Origin: Helcococcus massiliensis
Lineage (GTDB): Bacteria > Bacillota > Clostridia > Tissierellales > Peptoniphilaceae
Direction: 5' to 3'
DNA length: 64,000 nt
Assembly (NCBI RefSeq): GCF_900258485.1
Contig: NZ_OGVE01000002.1
Location: 62,001-126,000, forward strand
The position numbers and the translations under genes were made by a program. A model generated the notes under the pieces. It saw only the letters and a program-made list of their open reading frames with translations. It had not been told where the DNA came from and did no database searches. Shown here in pieces: positions 26,695 to 34,954 of the stretch (position 1 is its first letter; every line of letters starts with the position of its first letter).

Positions 26695-26700
26695 ATTATA
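26695..26700 (-). promoter_or_regulatory. Putative -10 box upstream of the attenuator
   Basis: A perfect TATAAT on the minus strand lies between the ATPase stop (26706) and the hairpin. The -35 would fall inside the ATPase coding sequence (weak TTCAAG at 17 bases). If used, transcripts would have to read through the hairpin to reach the flavoprotein gene. Confidence 0.4.
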
Positions 26701-26705
26701 CCCCA

Positions 26706-28541
26706 TTATTTTTGCCACTTGAAATTTAAAAGCCTTAAACCATTTAAGATTACTAAAATAGTAGAGCCTTCGTGGAAGACAACCCCAGTAGGTAAATCTA
26801 ATAGTCCCAATAGGTTTAATGTGATTAGTATAATAATTACTCCTATTGAAAATATAATATTTTGATAAATTATTTTATTTAATTTTTGACTTAATTTAAA
26901 TGAGTGGAATAACTTATTTAAATCATTTTGAACTATTACTAAATCTGAAGATTCCATGGCTATTGAAGTACCAGACCCCATAGATATACCAACATCAGCA
27001 TTGGCTAGGGCTGGAGCATCATTTATACCATCGCCTATCATAGCAACAGTTTTATTTTTATCTTGTTCTTCAGTAATAAATTTCATCTTATCTTCTGGCA
27101 ACATTGAAGCTTGGTAGGCTTCTAAACCAAGCTTATCAGCTATCTTAGCTGCTACCTTGTCATTATCACCAGTAAGCATTTCAACTATAACTCCTTCATC
27201 TTTAAAAGACTTTATAGCAGGTATGGCTGAACTTCTTAACTTGTCAGCAAGAGCTATGTAGCCAACTATTTCTTTTTCATGAGCTATGTGGGAAATAGTA
27301 TTACCTTCATTTTCAATATCCAAGATATTTTTTGGATCTGAGAAATCCATGTTTTTCTTGATATTGCCAACTATTAAATCACCCATTTGCAAGCCAACAC
27401 CTGGGATTTCTTCTATATCTTCATGTTTACTGCCAGATACATCAACTTGGTCAAAATATTTTACAATACCTTGGGCTATTGGGTGGTTTGAACTTTGCTC
27501 CATGATAACTAGGTCTTTTATATATTCCTCTGGAATGTCATATTCTACAACTTCAAAATCACCATGAGTTAAAGTTCCTGTTTTATCGGTAGCAATAATA
27601 TCTACTTCTTCAAATATTTCCATGGCTCTCCCATCTTTAAATAGGATACCATTTTTAGCCCCATTTGATATGGCTGATAAACTTGCTGGAGTAGCTGAAG
27701 CTATCAAGGCACAAGGAGAAGCAACTGTAAGTAGAACAATTCCTCTGTAAAAAGATTCATTAAATGAGTAACCACGTATGTACATTAATCCTAAGATAAA
27801 TAGTGGCACTGCTATAAGTACACCAATTACGTATTTTGATTCTATTCTATCAATAATACTTTGTTTTTTTGATGGTCTATTTTGAGCTTGGTCAACCATC
27901 TTAATTATGTTTGAAAATACAGTATCTTTGTCTAGCTTACTTACTTCAATTACAAATGAATCACCTTCATTTATAGTACCTGCAAATACCTCTTCGCCTT
28001 TTTCTTTTGTTACCGCTAAAGATTCTCCTGTTAAAGAAGCCTCATTTATAACACCTTCCCTATCTAGGTAACCATCGATTGGTATTTGGTCCCCTCTAGA
28101 TACCATAACCCTATCACCTATCTCTAAGCTTGAAGTTGGTACATGTTCAATAGTTCCATTATCCAAAATCAATTTTGCATTTTCAGGAACTTGCTTCATA
28201 AGTTCTTCTATTGACTTTGATGATTTAGACATTACATAATCTTCTAAGTTTTCTGCTGCTGCAAATATGATTAGTAACATAGCACCTTCAGATTCATAAT
28301 TGATAATTATAGATCCTAAGGCTGATAATATCATCAACAAGTCTACATTTGGTTTCTTCTCTTTGAATGTGTCGACTATAGCATTTTTAGTTGCATAAAA
28401 CCCTAGAAATACTATAGCTATATAAAACATCCAAGTTGATAAGTCATTACCCGAAGCTTGTAAAATAAATCCTACTATGGTAAAAGCTATACCAATAAGA
28501 AGAAATCTTGCCTGCCTTTTACTTAATAAATACTTAAGCAT
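26706..28541 (-). CDS. P1B-4-type heavy-metal efflux ATPase (SPC motif)
   Basis: A 611-residue P-type ATPase with no N-terminal metal-binding domain. It has the TGES actuator motif, transmembrane SPC (S275-P276-C277) in place of CPC, the phosphorylation site D319KTGTLT, and GDGINDAPAL. A final-helix motif HEGST (H590-T594) is present. SPC plus HEGS/T defines the P1B-4 subgroup (CoaT, CtpD, PfeT), which exports Co2+, Ni2+ or Fe2+, rather than the Zn/Cd (CPC) group. The NiCo-type riboswitch upstream supports this assignment independently. Confidence 0.92.
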   Translation of the reverse strand: MLKYLLSKRQARFLLIGIAFTIVGFILQASGNDLSTWMFYIAIVFLGFYATKNAIVDTFKEKKPNVDLLMILSALGSIIINYESEGAMLLIIFAAAENLEDYVMSKSSKSIEELMKQVPENAKLILDNGTIEHVPTSSLEIGDRVMVSRGDQIPIDGYLDREGVINEASLTGESLAVTKEKGEEVFAGTINEGDSFVIEVSKLDKDTVFSNIIKMVDQAQNRPSKKQSIIDRIESKYVIGVLIAVPLFILGLMYIRGYSFNESFYRGIVLLTVASPCALIASATPASLSAISNGAKNGILFKDGRAMEIFEEVDIIATDKTGTLTHGDFEVVEYDIPEEYIKDLVIMEQSSNHPIAQGIVKYFDQVDVSGSKHEDIEEIPGVGLQMGDLIVGNIKKNMDFSDPKNILDIENEGNTISHIAHEKEIVGYIALADKLRSSAIPAIKSFKDEGVIVEMLTGDNDKVAAKIADKLGLEAYQASMLPEDKMKFITEEQDKNKTVAMIGDGINDAPALANADVGISMGSGTSIAMESSDLVIVQNDLNKLFHSFKLSQKLNKIIYQNIIFSIGVIIILITLNLLGLLDLPTGVVFHEGSTILVILNGLRLLNFKWQK

Positions 28542-28603
28542 ACTTACCTCCTTATTATATTACTTAAAGCTAGCTAATTATTTGTATAGAGACTAATTAT
28601 TTA

Positions 28604-28728
28604 TAAAAAATCGCACTACAAGACAGTTGTTACTGTCTCACAGTGCGACCAAATTCATAATCACAATCTGCTGCTAAATCTTTTATAGCCCGGCTGCATG
28701 GTTTCCCACCGCTTGTTCAGATTTGTAT
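28604..28728 (-). ncRNA. NiCo (czcD) riboswitch with terminator expression platform
   Basis: On the minus strand the leader carries AAGCGGTGG, then CCATGCAGCCGGGCTA and GCAGCAGATTGTGATTA. These match the conserved core of the czcD/NiCo riboswitch (GCAGCCGGGC and GCGGCAACAGAUGAUUA-like segments) as I recall it. A strong terminator follows: TCGCACT-GTG-AGACAGT (28632-28648) pairs with ACTGTCT-TGT-AGTGCGA (28611-28627), then a T tract. The GAGACAG at the aptamer 3' side is also in the terminator's 5' arm, so metal binding should prevent termination and switch on the efflux ATPase. This class is reported to respond to Ni2+, Co2+ and Fe2+. Confidence 0.85.
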
Positions 28729-28737
28729 CTAATAATT

Positions 28738-28757
28738 AGATAACTATTAAGTTATCT
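28738..28757. repeat. 8-bp inverted repeat at the riboswitch transcript start
   Basis: AGATAACT and AGTTATCT flank four bases at the expected +1 region. A second, overlapping inverted repeat (TATCTAA/TTAGATA) lies at 28726-28742. These could be a protein operator or a 5' RNA hairpin. Confidence 0.5.
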
Positions 28758-28759
28758 TT

Positions 28760-28788
28760 AATATAACATAGAAATAATAATAATGCAA
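28760..28788 (-). promoter_or_regulatory. Promoter of the riboswitch-controlled efflux ATPase
   Basis: TTGCAT (28783-28788) lies 17 bases before TATATT (28760-28765), which is preceded by TGT and so gives an extended -10. The layout matches the importer promoter at 10746-10774. Confidence 0.7.
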
Positions 28789-28807
28789 ATAGGGACTTAA
28801 TATTTTA

Positions 28808-29090
28808 TCATGCAGGTTTTGCCTAAATCCCGAAAACCATCATCATCTAAAACACATAAATATCATGTAGGTTTTGGCCAAATCACTTAAACCATCACTA
28901 TCTACCTCGTCTAAATATCATGTAGGTTTTGACTAATTCATTGAAACCATCACTATCTACTACGCCTAAATGTCATGTAGGTTTTGACTAATTCACTGAA
29001 ACCATCACTATCTACTACGCCTAAATGTCATGTAGGTTTTTATCAAATCCTTAAAACCATCATCATATACCTCTCCTAAATGTATGTGGA
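28808..29090. repeat. Tandem array of 55-bp repeats (five full units plus remnant)
   Basis: Units start at 28808, 28863, 28918, 28973 and 29028, with a degenerate sixth at 29083: an exact 55-bp period. Each begins TCATGTAGGTTTT, and AAACCATCA follows about 20 bases later, so GGTTT(T)/(A)AAACC can pair as a hairpin. Units 3 and 4 are nearly identical and the outer units diverge. There are no variable spacers, so it is not CRISPR. The array fills the gap between the NiCo promoter and the rpsI terminator and holds no convincing coding frame. Confidence 0.9.
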
Positions 29091-29121
29091 CTTTCCTCAA
29101 ATCATACCTAATAGCAAATTT

Positions 29122-29168
29122 AAAAACAAAAAACCACTGGAATGTATAAACCCAAAACTCCAATGGTT
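29122..29168 (-). terminator. Terminator of the rplM-rpsI operon
   Basis: On the minus strand AACCATTGGA (29159-29168) pairs with TCCAGTGGTT (29132-29141), with one G-U pair, and is followed by TTTTTTGTTTTT. Confidence 0.85.
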
Positions 29169-29183
29169 GTATCTTGCAATATT

Positions 29184-29573
29184 TTATCTCTTTGAAAATT
29201 GTGAAGATTTTCTTGCCTTCTTTAGACCTGGTTTCTTTCTTTCTTTCTTTCTTGAATCTCTTGTTAAGAAACCTGCTCTTTTTAGAACTGGCTTTAATTC
29301 TTCATCAAAGTCTACTAAGGCTCTGGCTACACCGTGTCTAACAGCACCAGCTTGTCCTGTAAATCCACCACCTTTAACATTAACTCTAACGTCAAAGTCT
29401 CCAGCTTTTTCTACTAATTCTAATGGAGATTTTGCTAATTCAATTAATGTTTCATAGTTGAAATATTCATTTAGTGGTTTACCATTTACTAAAAATTCAC
29501 CTGAACCTGGTAATAATCTAACTCTTGCTACTGAAGTTTTTCTTCTTCCTGTACCATTATATTGATTACTCAT
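29184..29573 (-). CDS. rpsI: 30S ribosomal protein S9
   Basis: A 129-residue basic protein starting [18 protein letters not shown] and ending in the conserved [12 protein letters not shown] tail, whose terminal Arg reaches the P-site tRNA. It follows rplM by 15 bases in the usual L13-S9 pair and is followed by an intrinsic terminator. Confidence 0.98.
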   Translation of the reverse strand: MSNQYNGTGRRKTSVARVRLLPGSGEFLVNGKPLNEYFNYETLIELAKSPLELVEKAGDFDVRVNVKGGGFTGQAGAVRHGVARALVDFDEELKPVLKRAGFLTRDSRKKERKKPGLKKARKSSQFSKR

Positions 29574-29588
29574 CTAAATCCCTCCTTA

Positions 29589-30017
29589 TTAAAACTCTAG
29601 TACTTCTGGATTTTGACCAGCGTGTGGGTGGTCTGGACCAGCATATACGTTTAATTTCTTGAACATTTTTCTACCTAAAGAATTCTTTGGTAACATACCT
29701 TTAATAGCACGTTCTAAGATTCTTTCTGGGTGTTTTTCAAGAACTTCTGCATAAGGGATTTCTTTTAAACCATCAGCATAACCTGTATAGTGTTTGTAAA
29801 CCTTTTGGTTTGCCTTATTACCTGTAACTCTAATCTTTTCAGCGTTTACTATAATTACGTAATCGCCTGTATCTACGTGTGGTGTGTAGATTGCTTTATG
29901 CTTACCTCTTAAGATTGCAGCTACTCTTGTAGCAACGTCACCTAAGACTAAATCTGTAGCATCAACTACATACCATTTACGCTCAACTTCATTGTGTTTT
30001 GCAAAAAATGTACTCAT
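29589..30017 (-). CDS. rplM: 50S ribosomal protein L13
   Basis: A 142-residue protein with the family blocks [41 protein letters not shown] and [12 protein letters not shown]. It assembles early on 23S rRNA. It has a strong AGGAGGAG ribosome site and a structured leader. Confidence 0.98.
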   Translation of the reverse strand: MSTFFAKHNEVERKWYVVDATDLVLGDVATRVAAILRGKHKAIYTPHVDTGDYVIIVNAEKIRVTGNKANQKVYKHYTGYADGLKEIPYAEVLEKHPERILERAIKGMLPKNSLGRKMFKKLNVYAGPDHPHAGQNPEVLEF

Positions 30018-30175
30018 TTTTTCTCCTCCTAATTCTCTCTTTATATCTAGCCTCTATATTTAGACTCCGCTGTAGAGGTAGCGGTCTTGTTTCTTCGACG
30101 ATTTCTGTTTCGCACATCGACGCTGCGAATTTGGATCGTAGATATTTAAAAAGAATTAAGATTCTTTTCAAATAC
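30018..30175 (-). ncRNA. L13 leader: structured 5' UTR with predicted pseudoknot
   Basis: The ~160-nt leader contains several helices. One is a long AT hairpin right after the start. The next is TTCGCA/TGCGAA. The third is CCGCT/AGCGG (plus-strand 30080-30084 and 30067-30071), whose loop bases CCTCTA (30073-30078) can pair with TAGAGG (30051-30056) just upstream of the ribosome site, an H-type pseudoknot. L13 leaders that mediate autoregulation are known in Firmicutes. Assignment to that family is probable but was not checked with a covariance model. Confidence 0.6.
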
Positions 30176-30181
30176 TTATAT

Positions 30182-30210
30182 AGTATATAAAAATAATGCT
30201 TTAAAGTCAA
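30182..30210 (-). promoter_or_regulatory. Promoter of the rplM-rpsI operon
   Basis: TTGACT (30205-30210) lies 17 bases before TATACT (30182-30187) on the minus strand, just after the truA stop codon. Confidence 0.8.
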
Positions 30211-30215
30211 GTATT

Positions 30216-30950
30216 TTAGTAGCTTACATCCATTAAATATAAACCTTGGGGACCATAAGTTTTAGCAGCTCTTGTTACTTTTCCTTCAAATATTTCATCT
30301 ATATAAGAAATATCCCTAAATCCTCTGCCTATATCAATCAATAAGCCTGACATGATTCTAATTTGATTATGCAAGAAGCTTTGTCCTGTGAATTCAAAAT
30401 ATATATCATCTAGATTTTCAACAATTACAATCTTATCTATAGACCTTACACTGTTGACTTCTTCCTTCTTATAATCTGACCACTTCATAAAGGCTCTAAA
30501 ATCATGGAGACCTTCAAGTTTTTTGGCAGCTTCTTTTATTTTATTTATATCCAAATCGTATTTTACATAAGTTTTATAATTTCTGTAGAATGGGTAGTCT
30601 TCCCTACTTATTACATACCTATAAGTCTTATTTTTAGCATCAAATCTAGCATGAAAGTCATAATCAACTTCTTCAGCTTCAATAATTTTTATATCATCTG
30701 CTATATACTTTCTTAGTTTATATTTGAAAGCCTGCCCTGGTAAAGAAGTTTCAATCCTAAAATTGACTATATGTTTGTAAGCATGAACACCTGCGTCAGT
30801 CCTGCCACAGGGAATTATATTTACCTTTTCTTTAGTAACTTTATATATGGCCTTTTCTAATTCTTCTTGGACTGTTCTTTTATCAACTTGCCTTTGAAAT
30901 CCATGAAAATTAGCTCCATCAAAAGAAATTGTAAGCTTTATATTTTTCAT
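30216..30950 (-). CDS. truA: tRNA pseudouridine(38-40) synthase
   Basis: A 244-residue TruA. The catalytic Asp is D52 in CGRTDAGVHA. FDGANFHGFQRQ at the N-terminus, FHARFDAKNKTYRY and QSFLHNQIRIM are the other family blocks. It modifies the anticodon stem of tRNAs. It overlaps the end of ecfT by an ATGA and ends the ldt-ecf-truA operon; no terminator separates it from the rplM promoter. Confidence 0.96.
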   Translation of the reverse strand: MKNIKLTISFDGANFHGFQRQVDKRTVQEELEKAIYKVTKEKVNIIPCGRTDAGVHAYKHIVNFRIETSLPGQAFKYKLRKYIADDIKIIEAEEVDYDFHARFDAKNKTYRYVISREDYPFYRNYKTYVKYDLDINKIKEAAKKLEGLHDFRAFMKWSDYKKEEVNSVRSIDKIVIVENLDDIYFEFTGQSFLHNQIRIMSGLLIDIGRGFRDISYIDEIFEGKVTRAAKTYGPQGLYLMDVSY

Positions 30951-31744
30951 AGGTATCTACTTCCAAGCGCTACTGCTATATAAAAGGCCATAACTGAAAT
31001 AAATATGAAAATATCTTTTTTTGTTAAAACTAAAGGATTTAACCTAGTCCTACCTTCAGAACCTCTATAACCTCTTGCTTCCATTGCTATGGCTAATTCT
31101 GATGCCCTTCTAAAAGAGTTTATAAATAAAGGCACCAAAAGTGGAATCATGGACTTGGCTTTCTTAAATATATTTCCAGAATCAAAATCAGCTCCCCTAG
31201 CCAATTGAGCCTTCCTTATTTTGTTAGCCTCATCAAATAAAGTTGGGATAAATCTTAAGGCTATTGAAATCATCATAGCAAGTTCATGGGCTGGGAATTT
31301 TATTATTTTTAATGGACTAAATAGAGATTCTAAACCGTCTGTAAGTTTTGTTGTTGAAGTTGTAAGTGTTAAATAGGAGGTTCCTATTATTAATAATATT
31401 AATCTAACTCCAATAAATACAGCTCTTTCTATACCTTCATAGGTAATTGTCAATCCCCAAAAACTGTATAGTTCTCTACCTGGTGTCGCAAATAAATGTA
31501 TGATGGTTGTAAAAGCTAGTATGAATATAATTGATTTTAAAGATTTTAATATCTTAAAAAAGTTTAGATTCGCTACTTTTACTACCAAAAGTACAAAAGC
31601 AAACATAGGTATGAAGAATAATAAGTCCTGAATCAAAAATAGGAATATCATATAAAATATAACCAGTAAAATTTTGACCCTTGGATCAAGTTTATGAACT
31701 AAACTATCTCCAGGTATATATTGTCCTAAAGTCATATTATTCAT
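30947..31744 (-). CDS. ecfT: ECF transporter transmembrane coupling protein
   Basis: EcfT joins the two ATPases to vitamin-specific S components. The 265-residue protein has five to six hydrophobic helices and the two cytoplasmic Ala-Arg-Gly signatures (QLARGADF and MEARGYRG) that dock on the ATPases. The ATG at 31742-31744 has AGGAG six bases upstream and overlaps the ecfA2 end. It may serve RibU, encoded at 54286-54894. Confidence 0.95.
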   Translation of the reverse strand: MNNMTLGQYIPGDSLVHKLDPRVKILLVIFYMIFLFLIQDLLFFIPMFAFVLLVVKVANLNFFKILKSLKSIIFILAFTTIIHLFATPGRELYSFWGLTITYEGIERAVFIGVRLILLIIGTSYLTLTTSTTKLTDGLESLFSPLKIIKFPAHELAMMISIALRFIPTLFDEANKIRKAQLARGADFDSGNIFKKAKSMIPLLVPLFINSFRRASELAIAMEARGYRGSEGRTRLNPLVLTKKDIFIFISVMAFYIAVALGSRYL

Positions 31745-32597
31745 GATTATCTCCTAACTGTCCAATCAACTCTTGGTAGGCTTCTTCAACAGTAATAATT
31801 GTTTTAGAAAACTTATAACCTTTTTCTTCTAACAGCTTTGTTGCCCTAGTAATTTGCGGCACGTCTAAGCCTATCTTGTCTAATTCTTCATCCATAGAGT
31901 AAATTATTTCTGGTCTATCATCAGCAAATACCTTACCTTGATTCATAACTATAACTCTATTTGCTACCTTAGCTATATCTTCCATGGAATGTGAAACAAT
32001 GATAACCGTCATATCATCTTCAGAATCATAGATGTTTTTTATTTCACTTAAAATTTCATCACGACCTTCTGGGTCTAATCCAGCAGTAGGCTCATCTAAA
32101 ATCAAATATTGTGGTTTCATAGCAAGTATAGAAGCTATGGCTACTCTTCTTTTTTGACCACCTGAAAGTTCAAAGGGAGATTCATCCTTAAATTTCTCAT
32201 AAGATAGGCCAACTTTTTCCATAGAATCCTTAACTCTTTTAGTAATTTCTTCTTCAGAAAGTCCTAGATTTTTAGGTCCAAATGCAATATCCAAAGCTAT
32301 AGTTTCTTCAAATAATTGATATTCTGGATATTGAAATACCAAACCGACATTTTGTCTTATCTTCTTTAATTTATCCTTATGATCTTCTGATACTTCTTGT
32401 CCATCTACAGTAACTTTCCCACCACTTGCATAAAGTAAACCATTGAAAAGTTGAGTAAGTGTAGACTTACCAGATCCAGTATGACCTATAATCCCTATAA
32501 ATTCATTTTTATCAATTTTTAAGTTAATATTGTCTAGGGCAGGTCTTTTATTGCCCTGCCCATAGTCATATCTTACATTTTTTAATTCAATACTCAT
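31737..32597 (-). CDS. ecfA2: ECF transporter ATPase A2
   Basis: A 286-residue ABC ATPase with Walker A GHTGSGKST, the FQYPEYQLFEETI Q-loop typical of EcfA2, signature LSGGQKRRVAIA and Walker B LILDEPTAGLD. It forms a heterodimer with EcfA1. Its start overlaps the ecfA1 stop by four bases. Confidence 0.96.
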   Translation of the reverse strand: MSIELKNVRYDYGQGNKRPALDNINLKIDKNEFIGIIGHTGSGKSTLTQLFNGLLYASGGKVTVDGQEVSEDHKDKLKKIRQNVGLVFQYPEYQLFEETIALDIAFGPKNLGLSEEEITKRVKDSMEKVGLSYEKFKDESPFELSGGQKRRVAIASILAMKPQYLILDEPTAGLDPEGRDEILSEIKNIYDSEDDMTVIIVSHSMEDIAKVANRVIVMNQGKVFADDRPEIIYSMDEELDKIGLDVPQITRATKLLEEKGYKFSKTIITVEEAYQELIGQLGDNHE

Positions 32598-33400
32598 AAA
32601 CTATCTACCAATTCTTCTATAGTTAATATTCCATCTGGCAAATCTATCCCCTTATTTTTCAGCATAAATGCTAAATCGCTTACTTGAGGTACATCTAAAC
32701 CATATTCTTTTATCTTATCTACTTGAGAAAATACTTCTTTTGGATTTCCACTTAAAACAACTTGTCCTTCATTTATTACTATTACTCTGTCTGATAGAAC
32801 AGCTTCATTCATAAAGTGAGTTATATTGATAACAGTCTTTTTATCTTCTTTGTTTAGCTTCAAAGCATGGTCTATAACTTCTTTCCTACCTGTAGGATCA
32901 AGCATAGAGGTAGGCTCATCAAAAACAATAAGGTCTGGATCCATAGCTAAAACTCCTGCTATGGCAACTCTTTGCTTTTGTCCACCGGATAGCATATGGG
33001 GAGCATGAAGTTTGAATTTTTCCATTCCTACTGTTTCTAAAGCCTTATCAACTCTTTGTCTTAATTCTGGATTTTCAATCCCTAGGTTTTCTGGTCCAAA
33101 GGCAACGTCCTCTTCCACCACGGTTGCCACTATTTGGTTATCAGGATTTTGAAATACCATTCCAACTTTTCTTCTCAACTCCCAAACATCTAAATCCTTA
33201 CTATCTTGACCATCAATCAATACCTGGCCACTTTCAGGATATATTTGGGCATTTAACAATTTAGCAATAGTTGATTTTCCTGAACCATTTTTTCCCAATA
33301 TAGAGATAAATTCTCCAGTATTTATCTTAAGGTTTATACCTTTTAATATATCTTCACCATCTTCATCATATTTAAATCTTACATTTTTTAATTCTATCAT
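32594..33400 (-). CDS. ecfA1: ECF transporter ATPase A1
   Basis: A 268-residue ABC ATPase with Walker A GKNGSGKST, Q-loop MVFQNPDNQIVATVVEEDV, signature LSGGQKQRVAIAG and Walker B LIVFDEPTSMLD. It partners EcfA2 and EcfT. Its ATG shares one base with the stop of the L,D-transpeptidase gene (TAATG). Confidence 0.96.
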   Translation of the reverse strand: MIELKNVRFKYDEDGEDILKGINLKINTGEFISILGKNGSGKSTIAKLLNAQIYPESGQVLIDGQDSKDLDVWELRRKVGMVFQNPDNQIVATVVEEDVAFGPENLGIENPELRQRVDKALETVGMEKFKLHAPHMLSGGQKQRVAIAGVLAMDPDLIVFDEPTSMLDPTGRKEVIDHALKLNKEDKKTVINITHFMNEAVLSDRVIVINEGQVVLSGNPKEVFSQVDKIKEYGLDVPQVSDLAFMLKNKGIDLPDGILTIEELVDSL

Positions 33401-34824
33401 TATTGTGCATCCATTGTAGCTTCACCGTCTCTAATCATTTGTTGTTTCTCAAATTCTGTTGGAGAATTATTAGTTGTAGACTCATAAGTAACTACCGGTG
33501 TTAAGTAAGGTGTATTTTCAAATACTGTCTTAGTATCTTCCAAATTCATGGCTATACATGAATATGTCCCATTATAAGTATATACATTACCACCAAATTC
33601 AGTCCTATTTACTCTATCGTGTATACCTGATCCAGTCCAACCAATAGGCATGAAGTAATGAACATGAGTTTCATAACTACTTCCATTTGGGTTTGTACCT
33701 CTTAAGTAACGGTCTTCTTCTCTTGACCAAACTTTATTTACCCCTACTGGTGTAGCTAATCTTCTATCAGAAGCCATACCAGTAACTACTGGCGCTTTGA
33801 TCACTAATTCTCCATTTTTATATAACCATAAGGTTTGTCTTGAGATGTCTATTTCTATATAAGTATCACCAATATCATCTTTTTTCCTGATATTTCCTTC
33901 ATGGTTATAAACTATTTCTACATTACCTGATTCTCCCTTATCCATCATGGCAATTAGATTATCCATTGTCTTGTCAACATTCATTTGCCATCCATAAATA
34001 CCACCAGGCACAGTTATTTCCCCAATATCTGTAGCATTAAATTTTCTTTCCTTTGCATAGGTATCTGTTGCATGGGCTATGTCTGCTATATATTTTCTTA
34101 ATTTAACTTTATTTAGCTTACCGCCTTCTTCGTCATACATTGCAATTAATTCACTTCCCTTTAATTGCCAGTCTCTATCTTCAAAATCAAATTTATAAGT
34201 ATTTTCAGCTATTTTTTTGATCTTGTTAAAGTTTTCTATAAAATCCTTATCTTCCTTAGTAACTTTAGGAAGAATATATTCATCTTCTAATTTAATCTCG
34301 TCAGCATTTTGTGAGATAGCTTCTTTAACATTAGCAAATAGTTTGTCCTTATCAATAAGGTTTCCATTCACCTCTTCCTTGATAATTAATTCATCATTAA
34401 CAAATTCAAAACTAGCATCTTGTGGTTCTTGAACATTTTTGAACAAATCGGACTTATCTAAAATATTTTTCAACTTTTCTTCATCCATTTTTGCATCGTA
34501 TTTTACTTCATAATTGTGTTTTTCAAATACTTCAATTGGCCAAAGGTATGGAATGTTTTTTATATCTGGTTTTTCTTCTAAATTTAATTCTAAGTCAATG
34601 TCCTTAGCATTTATATCAAAACTGTCTTTATCTTTTGGTATGATTGTAATCTTATTAGTTTCGGGATTTATATCAAATACACTTTCTTTTAATACTAAAG
34701 CCTTATCTTTACCATTTACCTGTAGATTAGGATAAGTATAAAAGTAAAAATATACTAACCCTGATAAATAAACAATTCCTAAAAGGATAGCAATTGTCAT
34801 TAATATCTTTTTTAATTTACTCAT
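33400..34824 (-). CDS. Membrane-anchored L,D-transpeptidase-like (YkuD) protein
   Basis: A 474-residue protein with an N-terminal membrane anchor (residues 8-28). A PG_binding_4-like region (about 100-310) has the fold of clostridial/enterococcal Ldt proteins. A YkuD domain starts at about 320 (YIEIDISRQTLWLYKNGEL). The active site reads GSGIHDR (H402) and then TYSCIAMN with C423. The catalytic Cys and His are kept, but the usual S-H-G-C-[IV]-R is changed to T-Y-S-C-I-A. It could be an active variant or an altered enzyme. It is first in an operon with the ECF genes. Confidence 0.82.
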   Translation of the reverse strand: MSKLKKILMTIAILLGIVYLSGLVYFYFYTYPNLQVNGKDKALVLKESVFDINPETNKITIIPKDKDSFDINAKDIDLELNLEEKPDIKNIPYLWPIEVFEKHNYEVKYDAKMDEEKLKNILDKSDLFKNVQEPQDASFEFVNDELIIKEEVNGNLIDKDKLFANVKEAISQNADEIKLEDEYILPKVTKEDKDFIENFNKIKKIAENTYKFDFEDRDWQLKGSELIAMYDEEGGKLNKVKLRKYIADIAHATDTYAKERKFNATDIGEITVPGGIYGWQMNVDKTMDNLIAMMDKGESGNVEIVYNHEGNIRKKDDIGDTYIEIDISRQTLWLYKNGELVIKAPVVTGMASDRRLATPVGVNKVWSREEDRYLRGTNPNGSSYETHVHYFMPIGWTGSGIHDRVNRTEFGGNVYTYNGTYSCIAMNLEDTKTVFENTPYLTPVVTYESTTNNSPTEFEKQQMIRDGEATMDAQ

Positions 34825-34855
34825 TATAATATCTCCTTATTAAAGACTCTTTACA

Positions 34856-34864
34856 ATTATACCA
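34856..34864 (-). promoter_or_regulatory. Promoter (extended -10) of the ldt-ecf-truA operon
   Basis: The minus strand reads TGGTATAAT, a perfect -10 with upstream TG, after the rplQ terminator and about 30 bases before the ldt ATG. The -35 is weak. Confidence 0.6.
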
Positions 34865-34881
34865 CATTAGCTTATTTTTTA

Positions 34882-34920
34882 AGTAATAAAAAAGATCTAG
34901 AAAGTAAATTTCTAGACCTT
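34882..34920 (-). terminator. Terminator of the main ribosomal protein operon
   Basis: On the minus strand AAGGTCTAGAAA (34909-34920) pairs with TTTCTAGATCTT (34892-34903) over 12 bp with one G-U, followed by TTTTTTATT. It lies 35 bases after rplQ. Confidence 0.9.
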
Positions 34921-34954
34921 AGATCTCTAATTTAATATTTTAAAAGAACTCAAA

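Noticed and set aside
28808-29090. CRISPR array
   Set aside because: The whole 55-bp unit is repeated without unique spacers, and no cas genes are present.
29080-29457. 125-codon plus-strand frame over rpsI
   Set aside because: It is an antisense frame over a highly conserved ribosomal gene and has no recognisable domain or ribosome site.
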